Shown: positions 36,942 through 46,275 of the stretch, piece by piece
Position numbering within the stretch: position 1 is the stretch's first letter
How the letters are laid out: each line of letters starts with the position of its first letter
NCBI GenBank assembly: GCA_024762675.1
Contig: JANTGZ010000009.1
Location: forward strand, 1-46,275
Origin: Thermodesulfobacteriota bacterium
Lineage (GTDB): Bacteria; Desulfobacterota; Anaeroferrophillalia; Anaeroferrophillales; Tharpellaceae
Direction: 5' to 3'
Length of the DNA: 46,275 nt
Made by a program: the position numbers and the translations under genes
Notes under the pieces: model-generated
What the model was told of the DNA's origin: nothing
The model's database searches: none
Seen by the model: the letters and a program-made list of their open reading frames with translations, nothing else

Positions 36942-39900
36942 ATGAGAAATCAATGGTTTAAAAGGTCATTGCTGATAGTCGTAGTCATCTTTTTATCTCC
37001 TGTTTCCGTTTTAGCGCAACCACAGCTATATGGAGTAAACGCATTAGATGATGGCCTTTCCCTGATAGATCCGGAAAGTGGCGAGGTGCAATTTATCGGC
37101 CCCTTAAGTCCCGATCCGGATAGATTTATTACTCCGGTTGCCCTGGCCAGTAACCCGACCGATAATACCCTCTATGCCTGGAATAATTCGGATGCTGATC
37201 AGGTGACCGGGGTGCTGTTGACGGTGGACCCCGAAAATGGTCAAGCGACGGTTGTAAACCCGGAACTTGGCCCACAGGGCCAGCTCTCGGCCCTGGCTAT
37301 CTCCCCTGATGGTCGGCTTTATGGACTAGACTATCAACTCGACAGCATCGACTCTCAAAGTGGAGAAAGAGAGGATATCGGCCGCCTGGGGGATGGTCTA
37401 CGAATTGCCGGGGCCGATTTTGACAGCCGAGGAACACTGTATGGACTGACCTTTAATAATGAACTGGTCAAGGTCAATTTAGAGACCGGAGAAGCCTATG
37501 ATCTCCTTGCTCTGCAGAGCGACATCGATATCGGGGTTCCCGGATCCATTACCTTCAACCCTGAAACAGGCACCCTGGTAGGCAGCGCCATGGGTGGCGA
37601 GCGCGGCAATATTCTCTTCGACATCGTCCCCGATAATCTGCCTTATGCGATTATTTCGAATATTCGAGAACTGGCTGAAGCCGCACCACAAGGCATGGAT
37701 TTTATCGATCCGTCGCTTGCTGAAGTCCCCTTTTATCTATCCTTGCATATCGAGGATGCTCTGGAAGGGGTCGCCGTCAACAAGGTAGTCGGCGATATCG
37801 GTGAAGGACCAACCAACTACACGCGCCTCGAGATAACCGCTAAACTGCTCAGTCGCAGTCCTCTGGCGACCAATAATATACCGGTGACATTAACAGTACC
37901 TGGAAATGTTTTAGGATCACCCATGCATGTCTGGACGCGGAAAAGTGATGGCGGGGAGCTTACTTCGGCTAGTTATTCAAGTCCGGATCCTGGAGTTTTT
38001 AGCGTAACTGCTGATCTCGAACCTACTCTCTTCAGACCTTTATTTGGAAAAGGTTTTTATTATTACAAGCAAATCGTCTGGCAATTTTTAATTCCGGCTT
38101 CGACGCTGCCGCAAACGTTAAATGTAAGCGCAACAGCTGATGTTCCGGGAGCGGCCGATGCCTGCGGCAGTGGCACAATTAATATTGTTGCACCCGGCAC
38201 CATCAGGACTTTGATGATTGCCAACCGCAAACTTCTTTACGATCACTACAGTGATTATCAGGTCAGTGCACTCTTGCAGCGTCTTTTTACTGAAGCTCAA
38301 GGTTTCCCAGCCAGTCATACGCCGACCGGTGTCATCTACTATCTCGAACGCTATGACTCCCGGGCTTACAACTGGGACAATACAACTGTCGATTACAGCA
38401 ATGACACTACCGCCAACATTACAGCTGATGCAATTGATAATCTGATCGAAGACTGGTGGAATGACGCAACCAGCTACACAACGATCAATTTCCCCAATTA
38501 CACGGTTAAGTTTCCACTTACCTCTCCCTCCTTCTTACTGCTTGTCGGCAATGATGATACGATACCTTTCTATCGTTACAATGACCCCTCTGATGATGAA
38601 GGTGTTGATAGTCGCACAAGCTGTCCGGCGGCTGACGGCTGGTGTGTAGACAGCGACACAAATCCGGAGATCAACGCCACTGACCACGACTATATCTTGA
38701 CGGATAATCCTTATGCCGATCTCTACGGCGGCACAGATTGGCAGACCGGCAACCTCGAATTATGGAGCGGCCGGCTTTTAGGCGACAGTGCTGCGGACAT
38801 GTTAAGTCTGCTGGCCGAAGGGGTCGACTGGAATAACGGTCAGCAGGGCGGCATAGTTATGGCCAGCGTTGATGGATGGGAGCTGGGCCTGGTTGACGAT
38901 GATGGACGCGCCGGTGAGATTGCTGATCTTTGTGATGTCAGTGCTCTGTTGCGTGCTAAAGGCTTCGCCGTCAGAAATGATAACAGCCCGGCTGCCGAAG
39001 TCCAGACCATCGATGTCATGTCACCCTTTGAAGGGGGTAATGTCAGTTGGAACAATAACTTTCGAAATGCCGCCAATAATGCCGGCGGCATGGATCTTTT
39101 CTTTATCGGCGGCCACGACAGCTACGATCATGCGGTTATTCCCGGAGACGATTTTTCACCCGACGACACGCCCGGAGATTATACTCGTTTCGACAGTGAT
39201 CATCCGCTTGTTATGATTGTTGGCTGCCATGGCGGCTTGCCGGTGCCCGATATCGATGTTCCCGGCGGTGTCGATGACTGCCTGGTTTATGATACTATTC
39301 ATGAGGGGGCCAGGGGTTATATTGGCGCGACCGGTTTCAGCTACGGTTCACCCGGCAACCTCCACAAAAACACTTGGGGAGAACGCCTGATTCAAAGATT
39401 CTTTATCAACCTGCTTAAACCTTACGGCTCAAACACAATGGCCTTAGGGGCAGCTCTGGGTAAAGCTAAAAGTGACTATGTTTTTGGTTTTGGCAACAAA
39501 GACTATCTCGATCGTAAAACCGTGACCGAATTTAATCTTTATGGGGTTCCCTGGTCTTTTCTCTACTATCCCAATGCTATCGCGACTGAAGCTGCATCAA
39601 CCGAAATCTTGGTCAGGACTCTAACGCCCTCTCTGAAAGGTACTCTTGCAGAGATTTCCGCAGAAGACGAAAATCTCTATACCCAGACAGTCTGGCTTGA
39701 TATCGACCGCTATTCAGTTGACGAGGAAATAGTCGAAGATATTGTTTATGAGGTTTTTTCGGTGCCGGGCAGCGATACCGCGATCTCCCCGGATGCCCCG
39801 GTTCTACCTTTTATCAAGGGTTACCACCTGCCGCTTCCCTACGAGGCTGAAGTTGTCAAACTGGAACTTCTGGAAAGCAAATTTGAAGATATTGGCCACT

Positions 39901-40943
39901 ATAACATTCCTATTGCCGCTGTGGAACCCTGGTCTGAAGAGGGCCTTACCTACACCACCAAATCGGAAATAGATTATCCCTATCCGCTTCCGGATGACCT
40001 GGTAGAGTATCAGGAGACAGGCGCCGGAGTAGATTTCTCTTTCTTTCCCATTCAGCATAACCCGAGTTCAAAAGAGACCCGTTTTTACAACTCTTTTCAG
40101 GTCCGCATAACCTATAGCGCACCGCTGGTGGTAGCAGTCGATGATTTTAAAGTCGACAAGGTTTTGTATAGACCTGAAGAGACCATCAGAGCCGGCGCCG
40201 AGATTGCCAATGTCGGAAATGAAAATACATCTCTATATGCCGTGCTCTCTATTAATGACAACCAGGGAGAAACCGTTGGCAACTCAACCTCCTCTCCTTT
40301 CGAGATCCCGGCCGGCGGTACGGTAAGCCTTGGCATTCCCTGGGGTGGGGTTCTGCCGAGCGGCCCCTACACAGCGGAACTTAAAATCTTTCAGGGTAAA
40401 GCTGAGATGGTCAGTGGCGCCTCTACAGGTTTTGCGGTTCTGGCTGGAGCCATCTCTGAACTTGTAGCTCCCGACCCCCTTTATCTGGGCGAAGATGGTC
40501 GTTTTGCAGTATCTTTCAGCAACTATCTCACCAAGCCGGTAGAAGCTGAAGTGCAACTTACTATCCTGAGCAGTATCGGCGGCTACCGGTTCGATAGTAT
40601 TCCGCAACCTTTACCGGTACCGGCAGCCGCGACCGCCACCGCCTTTTTTGATTGGTTGGCAGAAGCTGTTGTGCCGGGTGAATACCAGGTTGTTGCCACT
40701 GTCACAGTCGGGAGTCAGACTTACGGCCCGGTGACCAAATCATTTATTATCTCAGCCCCGCCATGTCTTGCCGACTATGATGATGACGGTGATGTTGACG
40801 GTTACGATCTGGCTCGTTTCAGCCTCTATTTTAAAACTTCGGATTTACACGCCGATCTAAACCATGATCAGCTTGTAGATACTGCAGACATTGAACTTTT
40901 CAGCGAAAATTTTGCCCGCGAAGACTGTCCGGTTATTGATTGA
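36942..40943 (+). CDS. Secreted C25-family (gingipain-like) cysteine peptidase with beta-propeller-like N-terminus, CARDB-like domain and C-terminal dockerin-like module
   Basis: Signal peptide MRNQWFKRSLLIVVVIFLSPVSVLAQ (start 36942 preferred over 36879); candidate dyad FFIGGHDSYDH and VMIVGCHGG; C-terminus CLADYDDDGDVDGYDLARFSLYF...DLNHDQLVDTADIELFSENFAREDC. Confidence 0.82.
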   Translation: MRNQWFKRSLLIVVVIFLSPVSVLAQPQLYGVNALDDGLSLIDPESGEVQFIGPLSPDPDRFITPVALASNPTDNTLYAWNNSDADQVTGVLLTVDPENGQATVVNPELGPQGQLSALAISPDGRLYGLDYQLDSIDSQSGEREDIGRLGDGLRIAGADFDSRGTLYGLTFNNELVKVNLETGEAYDLLALQSDIDIGVPGSITFNPETGTLVGSAMGGERGNILFDIVPDNLPYAIISNIRELAEAAPQGMDFIDPSLAEVPFYLSLHIEDALEGVAVNKVVGDIGEGPTNYTRLEITAKLLSRSPLATNNIPVTLTVPGNVLGSPMHVWTRKSDGGELTSASYSSPDPGVFSVTADLEPTLFRPLFGKGFYYYKQIVWQFLIPASTLPQTLNVSATADVPGAADACGSGTINIVAPGTIRTLMIANRKLLYDHYSDYQVSALLQRLFTEAQGFPASHTPTGVIYYLERYDSRAYNWDNTTVDYSNDTTANITADAIDNLIEDWWNDATSYTTINFPNYTVKFPLTSPSFLLLVGNDDTIPFYRYNDPSDDEGVDSRTSCPAADGWCVDSDTNPEINATDHDYILTDNPYADLYGGTDWQTGNLELWSGRLLGDSAADMLSLLAEGVDWNNGQQGGIVMASVDGWELGLVDDDGRAGEIADLCDVSALLRAKGFAVRNDNSPAAEVQTIDVMSPFEGGNVSWNNNFRNAANNAGGMDLFFIGGHDSYDHAVIPGDDFSPDDTPGDYTRFDSDHPLVMIVGCHGGLPVPDIDVPGGVDDCLVYDTIHEGARGYIGATGFSYGSPGNLHKNTWGERLIQRFFINLLKPYGSNTMALGAALGKAKSDYVFGFGNKDYLDRKTVTEFNLYGVPWSFLYYPNAIATEAASTEILVRTLTPSLKGTLAEISAEDENLYTQTVWLDIDRYSVDEEIVEDIVYEVFSVPGSDTAISPDAPVLPFIKGYHLPLPYEAEVVKLELLESKFEDIGHYNIPIAAVEPWSEEGLTYTTKSEIDYPYPLPDDLVEYQETGAGVDFSFFPIQHNPSSKETRFYNSFQVRITYSAPLVVAVDDFKVDKVLYRPEETIRAGAEIANVGNENTSLYAVLSINDNQGETVGNSTSSPFEIPAGGTVSLGIPWGGVLPSGPYTAELKIFQGKAEMVSGASTGFAVLAGAISELVAPDPLYLGEDGRFAVSFSNYLTKPVEAEVQLTILSSIGGYRFDSIPQPLPVPAAATATAFFDWLAEAVVPGEYQVVATVTVGSQTYGPVTKSFIISAPPCLADYDDDGDVDGYDLARFSLYFKTSDLHADLNHDQLVDTADIELFSENFAREDCPVID

Positions 40944-41076
40944 TTGCAGATATTAAATTGATGGCTTGGTAATATCACATAAAAGTCATTCGGACCGGAG
41001 GCCGAAGCGCCGCCCGACAGCCCGATCAGCATTGAAGAGGTGAAACTGTTGGTTTATGGTAAGGCCCTGATTCTGA

Positions 41077-41400
41077 AGACACCGCGAGACTGACAGAACG
41101 GAATCATCATCCAGCGATATAGACATTGCTGTTTTATTGCGTGGCCATGATAAAAAGAACGCGACCACTCTGAGATTGAATCTGCATGCAGACCTGTGCC
41201 GGGCTTTAGGTAGAGACGATGTTGATTTAGTAGTTTTAAATTTATCAGGTAATCTTATTTTGAATGATCAAATTACTAGAAATGGCATAGTTCTCTACTC
41301 GACCGATGAAACCGATGATGAAAGAACAGACTTCGAACTGAAAGTGATGCATCGTTGCACAGATTTCAAAATGCAGCGATACCAAATCATGGGGGTTTAA
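41077..41400 (+). pseudogene. Remnant of MntA-type nucleotidyltransferase antitoxin
   Basis: SSSDIDIAVLLRGHDKKNATTLRLNLHADLCRALGRDDVDLVVLNLSGNLILNDQITRNGIVLYS; upstream stop at 41074 and no GS(x10)DxD nucleotidyltransferase glycine-serine motif in frame. Confidence 0.7.
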
Positions 41401-41560
41401 TGGAACGGATACGACAGAAGATGGGACGGATCAGAGAACATCTATCAATCATCCGATCAATCAAAAATGATTGCCGGGATAAATTTGTATCTGACCCAAT
41501 TTATCGAGGGAGCACTGCTGCACTATCTCTTACTTTTCAATCCCCAAGACAATTTACTTT
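41400..41560 (+). pseudogene. Remnant of HepT-type (HEPN) toxin, frameshifted and truncated
   Basis: MERIRQKMGRIREHLSIIRSIKNDCRDKFVSDPIYRG; removing one G in the GGG near 41510 restores GALLHYLLLF, then homology stops. Confidence 0.68.
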
Positions 41561-44500
41561 ACCAAAATCGGCTGCTATATTTTGCAAGGCAGCGGGTGTG
41601 ATTGAACCAGCGCCAATCAGGTCAGCGAGATCGGCACCGTCAACATCATAGTCGTGGTCGCTATCGGCGGGACAAAAGGGAGTGCCGATTTCGATGGTCA
41701 GAGGTTCGGTCGAGAGGCCGTTGTAGAGGATATGAGCGATGATTGTGTAGGCTCCACCGGCGACGTTTGAGGTGTCCCAGATATTGTTGAAATGAAGTGT
41801 GGCGGCCGGTGCCAAACCTAAAAATTCATTTTCAAAGCGCTCTATTTCAGCTCCGTCCCGGTTGAAAATCGTCAGCACTGCTTTGCCGGCCAGTTCCGGG
41901 CGGCCGGTATTGGTAAAATCAAATGAAATAATGACCGGATCGCCAGGCATAAAGGTTTCGGGATTGACCTGTAGATTTTCCAGGCGGCCTTGGTAAACGC
42001 CGATCTCTATCGTCTTTACCAGACGATCCAGAATAACATTCTCAGCATTCAGCAATCGAACCTCAACTTCATAGGCTCCAGGAGTCAGGCCACTGCTGTC
42101 AAGGCCCAATCGACACCGGTTTTCCCCCTTGACCGACTGTAGAGACTGCAGCGGCAGGCCGGCAATCAGGTGATCGCGATTCTGCTCTTTGAGCATGGCT
42201 GTCAAAAGAAGGTCACTGTCGGCATCGGGCGGGGCTGTAAATTCAACCTCAAGATCGATCATTTCACCTTCATCATAGACCTCTTTTGCGGTCGTCAAAC
42301 CGGTGATCGCCGTATCACTGGCATTTATAGCAACAGCAAAGTTGTAGTTCTCGTAAAAACGGCCGTTGCCGGTCAAGGGATGGTAGAAAAAGGGATTAAG
42401 AGTGAGAATCAAAAGCCTGCCTTCAGGCAGCTCCTCAAGACGCCAGGAGAAATCCTCCTGCGGCCACCAGTAGTCGGTGGTTGGCTGGTCATAGGGGCCC
42501 GCCGGTTGGCCGTCGTGGATGGCAACCAGAACATCCGTCAGGTTTAAATTATCGACCGGTACGGCGGCCGAGCGATCAACCATGACCACATCCTGAACCT
42601 CGATTCCCTGGGGGCAGAAATAGGTTGCCTGATAGATGGGAACCTCGGGTTTACCGTGTTCACTTAACGTGAGCCCGCCGGGCACGACAACCTGATCTTC
42701 ACCCTCAAAATTTACAATTTCAATGGGTGGCACGACAATTTCGATGGTTTCCGTGACTTCGGGAAACTCCCCACCACTAACACTCTTGAGTAAGCTCTCA
42801 GCTGTTTCTCTGGTGGCTGGCATCTGCCAACCGTATTTAGGATCGCCGAAAAGATGATAGATACCGATCCAGAACTTACTTGATTTGCTGGAGCCGAGGC
42901 TTTGTTTAGTTAATTTTACGGCTGCACCGGCGCTGACACTGCCCCATTTCTCAAAAAAACGGTTGGAAATTGCGGCATGGGTTCCGAGACCATGCGTAGT
43001 CGCCCCGAGATAGGCTCCGGCCCCTTGCATGAGAAGTGATTCAGCAAATGAAAAGCCGGCACAATATCTACCGGTAGTACATGAGGAAGCAAAGATGACC
43101 GGGTGTCGCCAATGGTCAAAAAGATAGTTCTCATTCTTGACATCGGTAGAGGAGATCGTATCCCAGGAACCGGAGTTACCATGCCCGGCCAGAAAGACAA
43201 CGTCGCGAGTATCGATAGTTGAAAGAAAGAGATTTTTCAAAACCAACTTGGTATAATCTTCACTATATTGGAGATAGTCCGGGGTATTGATACGGCTGAT
43301 GTTGGCCGTGGGGTTCATCTTACCGATAGTGCCAAAGACCGTATCAACCTCTTTTTTAAAATTGATATTATCGGCACCCCCGCCTAAAGTCGCCGGGAAA
43401 CCGCTGAAAAGAATATATTCGGAGCGGTCAAAGACGTAGCCGAATTCCTGACGGGCATCATTAATCGAAGTTTTGAGCCCCTGCTGAAGATCGACGGCCC
43501 GATTGCCGATCAAGCGGCCGAGACTCAGTTCCGGCCGTAACTCATTGCCGCAGGTACTGGCGTAGGGGTAATCGGTACAGTCAGAACTCAACATAATATC
43601 ACCGCGCGTCGTATAGACCTCGCCAAAAGTCTTGCCGCTGAAGGCCGGGATAATCTCGGTTTCTCCAACCAAGAGAAGAAATCCATTGCTCGACCAATCA
43701 CTTTTCAATTGCTTGTTCCAAAGACCGTTTTGCTTGACCAGATTGTGCAGCAAGTTAGCATCTCCGGCCACACTGCCGAAAGCATAACCTGTCGGTCTAA
43801 AGAGAGTGATGTAACCTAAGACTCCGTTTCTAAGTGCAGCAAGCTCGGCCATCAGACAGAGAAGTTTTTCAACCTCGGCCGGACTCTTTTGGTTAAAACT
43901 ATGCAGGTTGACGGGAGAGGTAACCAGCAGGTAATCGGACGCCTTGACGGCAGCCTTGTAGGCAGTGCTTTGGTCTGATGCAATTTTTAAGCGTTCATAG
44001 GTGAAATTGTTCCCCTCCCAGTCATCATACCAGATATCCAGAGGGGTTTGATACTTGTCGCCGCCAATCAGAGGGGTTAAGATATAGGGATGGACCAGAA
44101 CCGGTATGGCCTGATAACTGAAGGTTGTCGAATTTCCGACCGGGATCGGCAGCTCGGGAATAATCTCCATGGTCCAACTGATCGTCGAAGTATTGAAAGC
44201 AGCCTCGTAGTCGACTCGAGATTCATTTTTGCTGATGGGCTGAAAAAGCTGCAGGCGATCCAATAATTTGATATCGCAGGCTGCCGAACCCCCAACATTT
44301 TTGACCGTCAGATTGACCGTAAAAAGGTTGCCGCTACGGCTAACCGAACGTTTAACTTCAAGATCCGGAGGCGGGATCGGGGGCGAGTTATTGATCGTCA
44401 CATCAACCGTTGCGAGATTGTATTTGATATCAACATCATAAACCTCAATGGCAAAACGACATAATCCGTTATCTAAAGAGCGAGTATTGAGGTTAAAGAC

Positions 44501-46275
44501 GGCGGTTCCGGTTTTGGCACCAGCCGTTTCCGGAAACCAGGTACCATGCCACTCGCCATCAATCTTAAAATCGGCCTTGAGCAGACCCGTATCATCGCTC
44601 AGGGCAGCCGTCACCTGAACCGTTTCGGAAAGTTCAGCATTGGGCGCCGGCGTGCTAATTGCAACCGTCGGGGCCGAAACATCAACGAGGTTGGCAATGG
44701 TCGTGGTAACCAGACTGTCCTTGAACCGACCCGAAACATCATAAGCCCGGGCTTTCAGAGTATAGGTACCGTTGACAAAGTCACGGCTGTCAACTTTGAA
44801 CAGGGTGCTACTGAAATCGTCGGCAAAGTCGGTTTTTAAAAGCTGGTCGTCAAGATATAATTCGACTTTATGAACACCCTGATTATCACTGGCGTTAACT
44901 TCAAAAAAAACAACATCCTGGGCCGTTGCCGGACCGTCCAGAGTAATTACGGGATCGATTAAATCGGCCTGCGGCAGGGTCGTAAAAATAAGATTGCGAC
45001 TGACTTTCGTATTACCGATAGCATCGCTTGAGTTGACTGTAAAATGGTAGGCGGTGGCTGGAAAAAGGTTGGTCAGGGTAACCTGGTGCAGATAAGTCAA
45101 ATCGAGATTACCGGCTGAGAAAGGGAAGACGCCGGCATCCACGCCATAATTGACCTGACTGGTCGCCGGCTCATCGGTTTCCCAGCTGATTATGGCCGTC
45201 GACGATGAAACCCCGCTGACATCAGGCCCGTTTAGAATAACGACCGGGAGCGTATCGACAACAACTTCATAAGCCGGACTCTCGCCGAAACCGCCGGCCA
45301 TATCCTGCATACCGAACTTAATACGGTTGAGATTGTCGGGCCCCGAATCCTGACCGAATGGAACATCAAATGCGAAAATCGTCTCGACAGAAGTACTTCC
45401 TAGCATCCCGAAACAAGTTGCCGGCTGCCAGTCGCTCCAGTTAAGACCGCCATCAAGTGAAAAGGCATAGACTGCTGATCCCGGATCAAGTCCGGAACCT
45501 GAATCACTAACCTCAACCGTACAGGTCGGAGCCTTACTGGAGACTGCGGCAAGCGGGTTGAAATTCTGCCAGCTGCCGGGCGGCAGCTCCTCATCCCAGA
45601 AATAGTTATCGCTTAAAATTTTACCCGCCAATGGATAGGTGTAAACAATCCAATTGCTGTCGGCGACAAAGCCGGCCGGCGTACTCGCGCCCCGGCTGAT
45701 AAAATCGAGCGGGTCGTTTTCAATAATATGGTAAAACTCGTAGGTATTAAGAGAGAACAGCTCATAAGCCCCAGCTATGTTACTGGTAGCAGTTGAAATC
45801 ATAGTACCCAATGCAGTGGCATTACTGGAACCGTAAAGTTCAACTTCAACATCACTTAAAGGGGACGAAAAATCGCCCACCAAACCACGCAAGGTTTGGC
45901 CGGAAAATCTGTTGAGTGCGACCAACTCAGCATAGAGATTGATCCCCTGGTCATCATCGGCGCTATCGCGATAATCTTCCCAGACAGTGAAAAAATCGAA
46001 GTTGAAACCGGCCGTGACCGTGGGACGGCCGGCAAAAGAGTTATCAGTAATCAAAGGTTTTTCACCCTCAATACGACTGCCGTCACTCTTTAAGCGCTGG
46101 CAGTAAATATCGTGATCGCTGGCGCTGTACTCAAACTCCCAAATAACCAGATAATTATCGGCGGCAGGGCTGTAGGCGAGATCGGGATTTTCTCTTTTTC
46201 GGGTATCACCGAAAGAGATCGGATAGTTGCCACCGACCAAGCTCCCGTCACTGGCAACCCGCTGGCCGTAGATAT
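41537..46275 (-). CDS. Very large secreted C25-family peptidase with repeat, CarboxypepD_reg-like, FN3/Ig-like and C-terminal dockerin-like modules (N-terminus outside window)
   Basis: Frame continues to the window edge (IYGQRVASDGSLVGGNYPIS) beyond the track start. Candidate dyad VVFLAGHGNSGSWD and HPVIFASSCTTGRY; FN3-like SWETDEPATSQVNYG; C-terminus CPADSDHDYDVDGADLADLIG...ADFGKVNC. Confidence 0.85.
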   Translation of the reverse strand, partial: IYGQRVASDGSLVGGNYPISFGDTRKRENPDLAYSPAADNYLVIWEFEYSASDHDIYCQRLKSDGSRIEGEKPLITDNSFAGRPTVTAGFNFDFFTVWEDYRDSADDDQGINLYAELVALNRFSGQTLRGLVGDFSSPLSDVEVELYGSSNATALGTMISTATSNIAGAYELFSLNTYEFYHIIENDPLDFISRGASTPAGFVADSNWIVYTYPLAGKILSDNYFWDEELPPGSWQNFNPLAAVSSKAPTCTVEVSDSGSGLDPGSAVYAFSLDGGLNWSDWQPATCFGMLGSTSVETIFAFDVPFGQDSGPDNLNRIKFGMQDMAGGFGESPAYEVVVDTLPVVILNGPDVSGVSSSTAIISWETDEPATSQVNYGVDAGVFPFSAGNLDLTYLHQVTLTNLFPATAYHFTVNSSDAIGNTKVSRNLIFTTLPQADLIDPVITLDGPATAQDVVFFEVNASDNQGVHKVELYLDDQLLKTDFADDFSSTLFKVDSRDFVNGTYTLKARAYDVSGRFKDSLVTTTIANLVDVSAPTVAISTPAPNAELSETVQVTAALSDDTGLLKADFKIDGEWHGTWFPETAGAKTGTAVFNLNTRSLDNGLCRFAIEVYDVDIKYNLATVDVTINNSPPIPPPDLEVKRSVSRSGNLFTVNLTVKNVGGSAACDIKLLDRLQLFQPISKNESRVDYEAAFNTSTISWTMEIIPELPIPVGNSTTFSYQAIPVLVHPYILTPLIGGDKYQTPLDIWYDDWEGNNFTYERLKIASDQSTAYKAAVKASDYLLVTSPVNLHSFNQKSPAEVEKLLCLMAELAALRNGVLGYITLFRPTGYAFGSVAGDANLLHNLVKQNGLWNKQLKSDWSSNGFLLLVGETEIIPAFSGKTFGEVYTTRGDIMLSSDCTDYPYASTCGNELRPELSLGRLIGNRAVDLQQGLKTSINDARQEFGYVFDRSEYILFSGFPATLGGGADNINFKKEVDTVFGTIGKMNPTANISRINTPDYLQYSEDYTKLVLKNLFLSTIDTRDVVFLAGHGNSGSWDTISSTDVKNENYLFDHWRHPVIFASSCTTGRYCAGFSFAESLLMQGAGAYLGATTHGLGTHAAISNRFFEKWGSVSAGAAVKLTKQSLGSSKSSKFWIGIYHLFGDPKYGWQMPATRETAESLLKSVSGGEFPEVTETIEIVVPPIEIVNFEGEDQVVVPGGLTLSEHGKPEVPIYQATYFCPQGIEVQDVVMVDRSAAVPVDNLNLTDVLVAIHDGQPAGPYDQPTTDYWWPQEDFSWRLEELPEGRLLILTLNPFFYHPLTGNGRFYENYNFAVAINASDTAITGLTTAKEVYDEGEMIDLEVEFTAPPDADSDLLLTAMLKEQNRDHLIAGLPLQSLQSVKGENRCRLGLDSSGLTPGAYEVEVRLLNAENVILDRLVKTIEIGVYQGRLENLQVNPETFMPGDPVIISFDFTNTGRPELAGKAVLTIFNRDGAEIERFENEFLGLAPAATLHFNNIWDTSNVAGGAYTIIAHILYNGLSTEPLTIEIGTPFCPADSDHDYDVDGADLADLIGAGSITPAALQNIAADFGKVNCLGD

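Noticed and set aside
41355-41651. 98-aa plus-strand ORF as an intact gene
   Set aside because: Similarity to HepT covers only its N-terminal half; the rest is frameshifted and antisense to the C25 peptidase 3' end.

Overview
The window (about 46.3 kb) looks like chromosomal DNA from an anaerobic, Desulfobacterota-like bacterium; the taxon is inferred from gene content only. Left to right: (1) the end of a type I restriction-type region (DUF4143 AAA ATPase fragment plus HsdR) abutting the 3' side of a tRNA-Lys(CTT). (2) A minus-strand nitrogen cluster amt-PII-amt-PII-glnA with a sigma54-type promoter upstream. (3) A tightly overlapping minus-strand operon of a DUF166/DfsP-type selenoprotein (in-frame UGA, split into two ORFs by the track), a eukaryotic-type UDP-sugar pyrophosphorylase and a NifA-like sigma54 activator. 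(4) An FAH-family hydrolase. (5) An NtrC-type response regulator plus sensor kinase upstream of a three-subunit membrane formate dehydrogenase whose catalytic subunit is also a selenoprotein (UGA at 17912-17914), followed by fdhE and two exported thiol-redox proteins. (6) nifU-nifS-cysE-S4 protein. (7) A methyltransferase and an alpha/beta hydrolase behind a decayed radical-SAM fragment. (8) A TolC-like protein, a small membrane protein, an SSS-symporter/histidine kinase fusion and two response regulators. (9) Two very large convergent C25 (gingipain-like) peptidases with Cys-flanked dockerin-like C-termini, separated by a decayed MntA/HepT toxin-antitoxin remnant. The strongest signals are the two UGA-containing selenoprotein genes with SECIS-like hairpins, the DfsP-UGP-NifA-like coupled operon, the 16-Cys repeat insert in HsdR, two P-II proteins with divergent T-loops, and the paired C25 proteins. 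All family calls come from reading motifs by eye; no database search was run.
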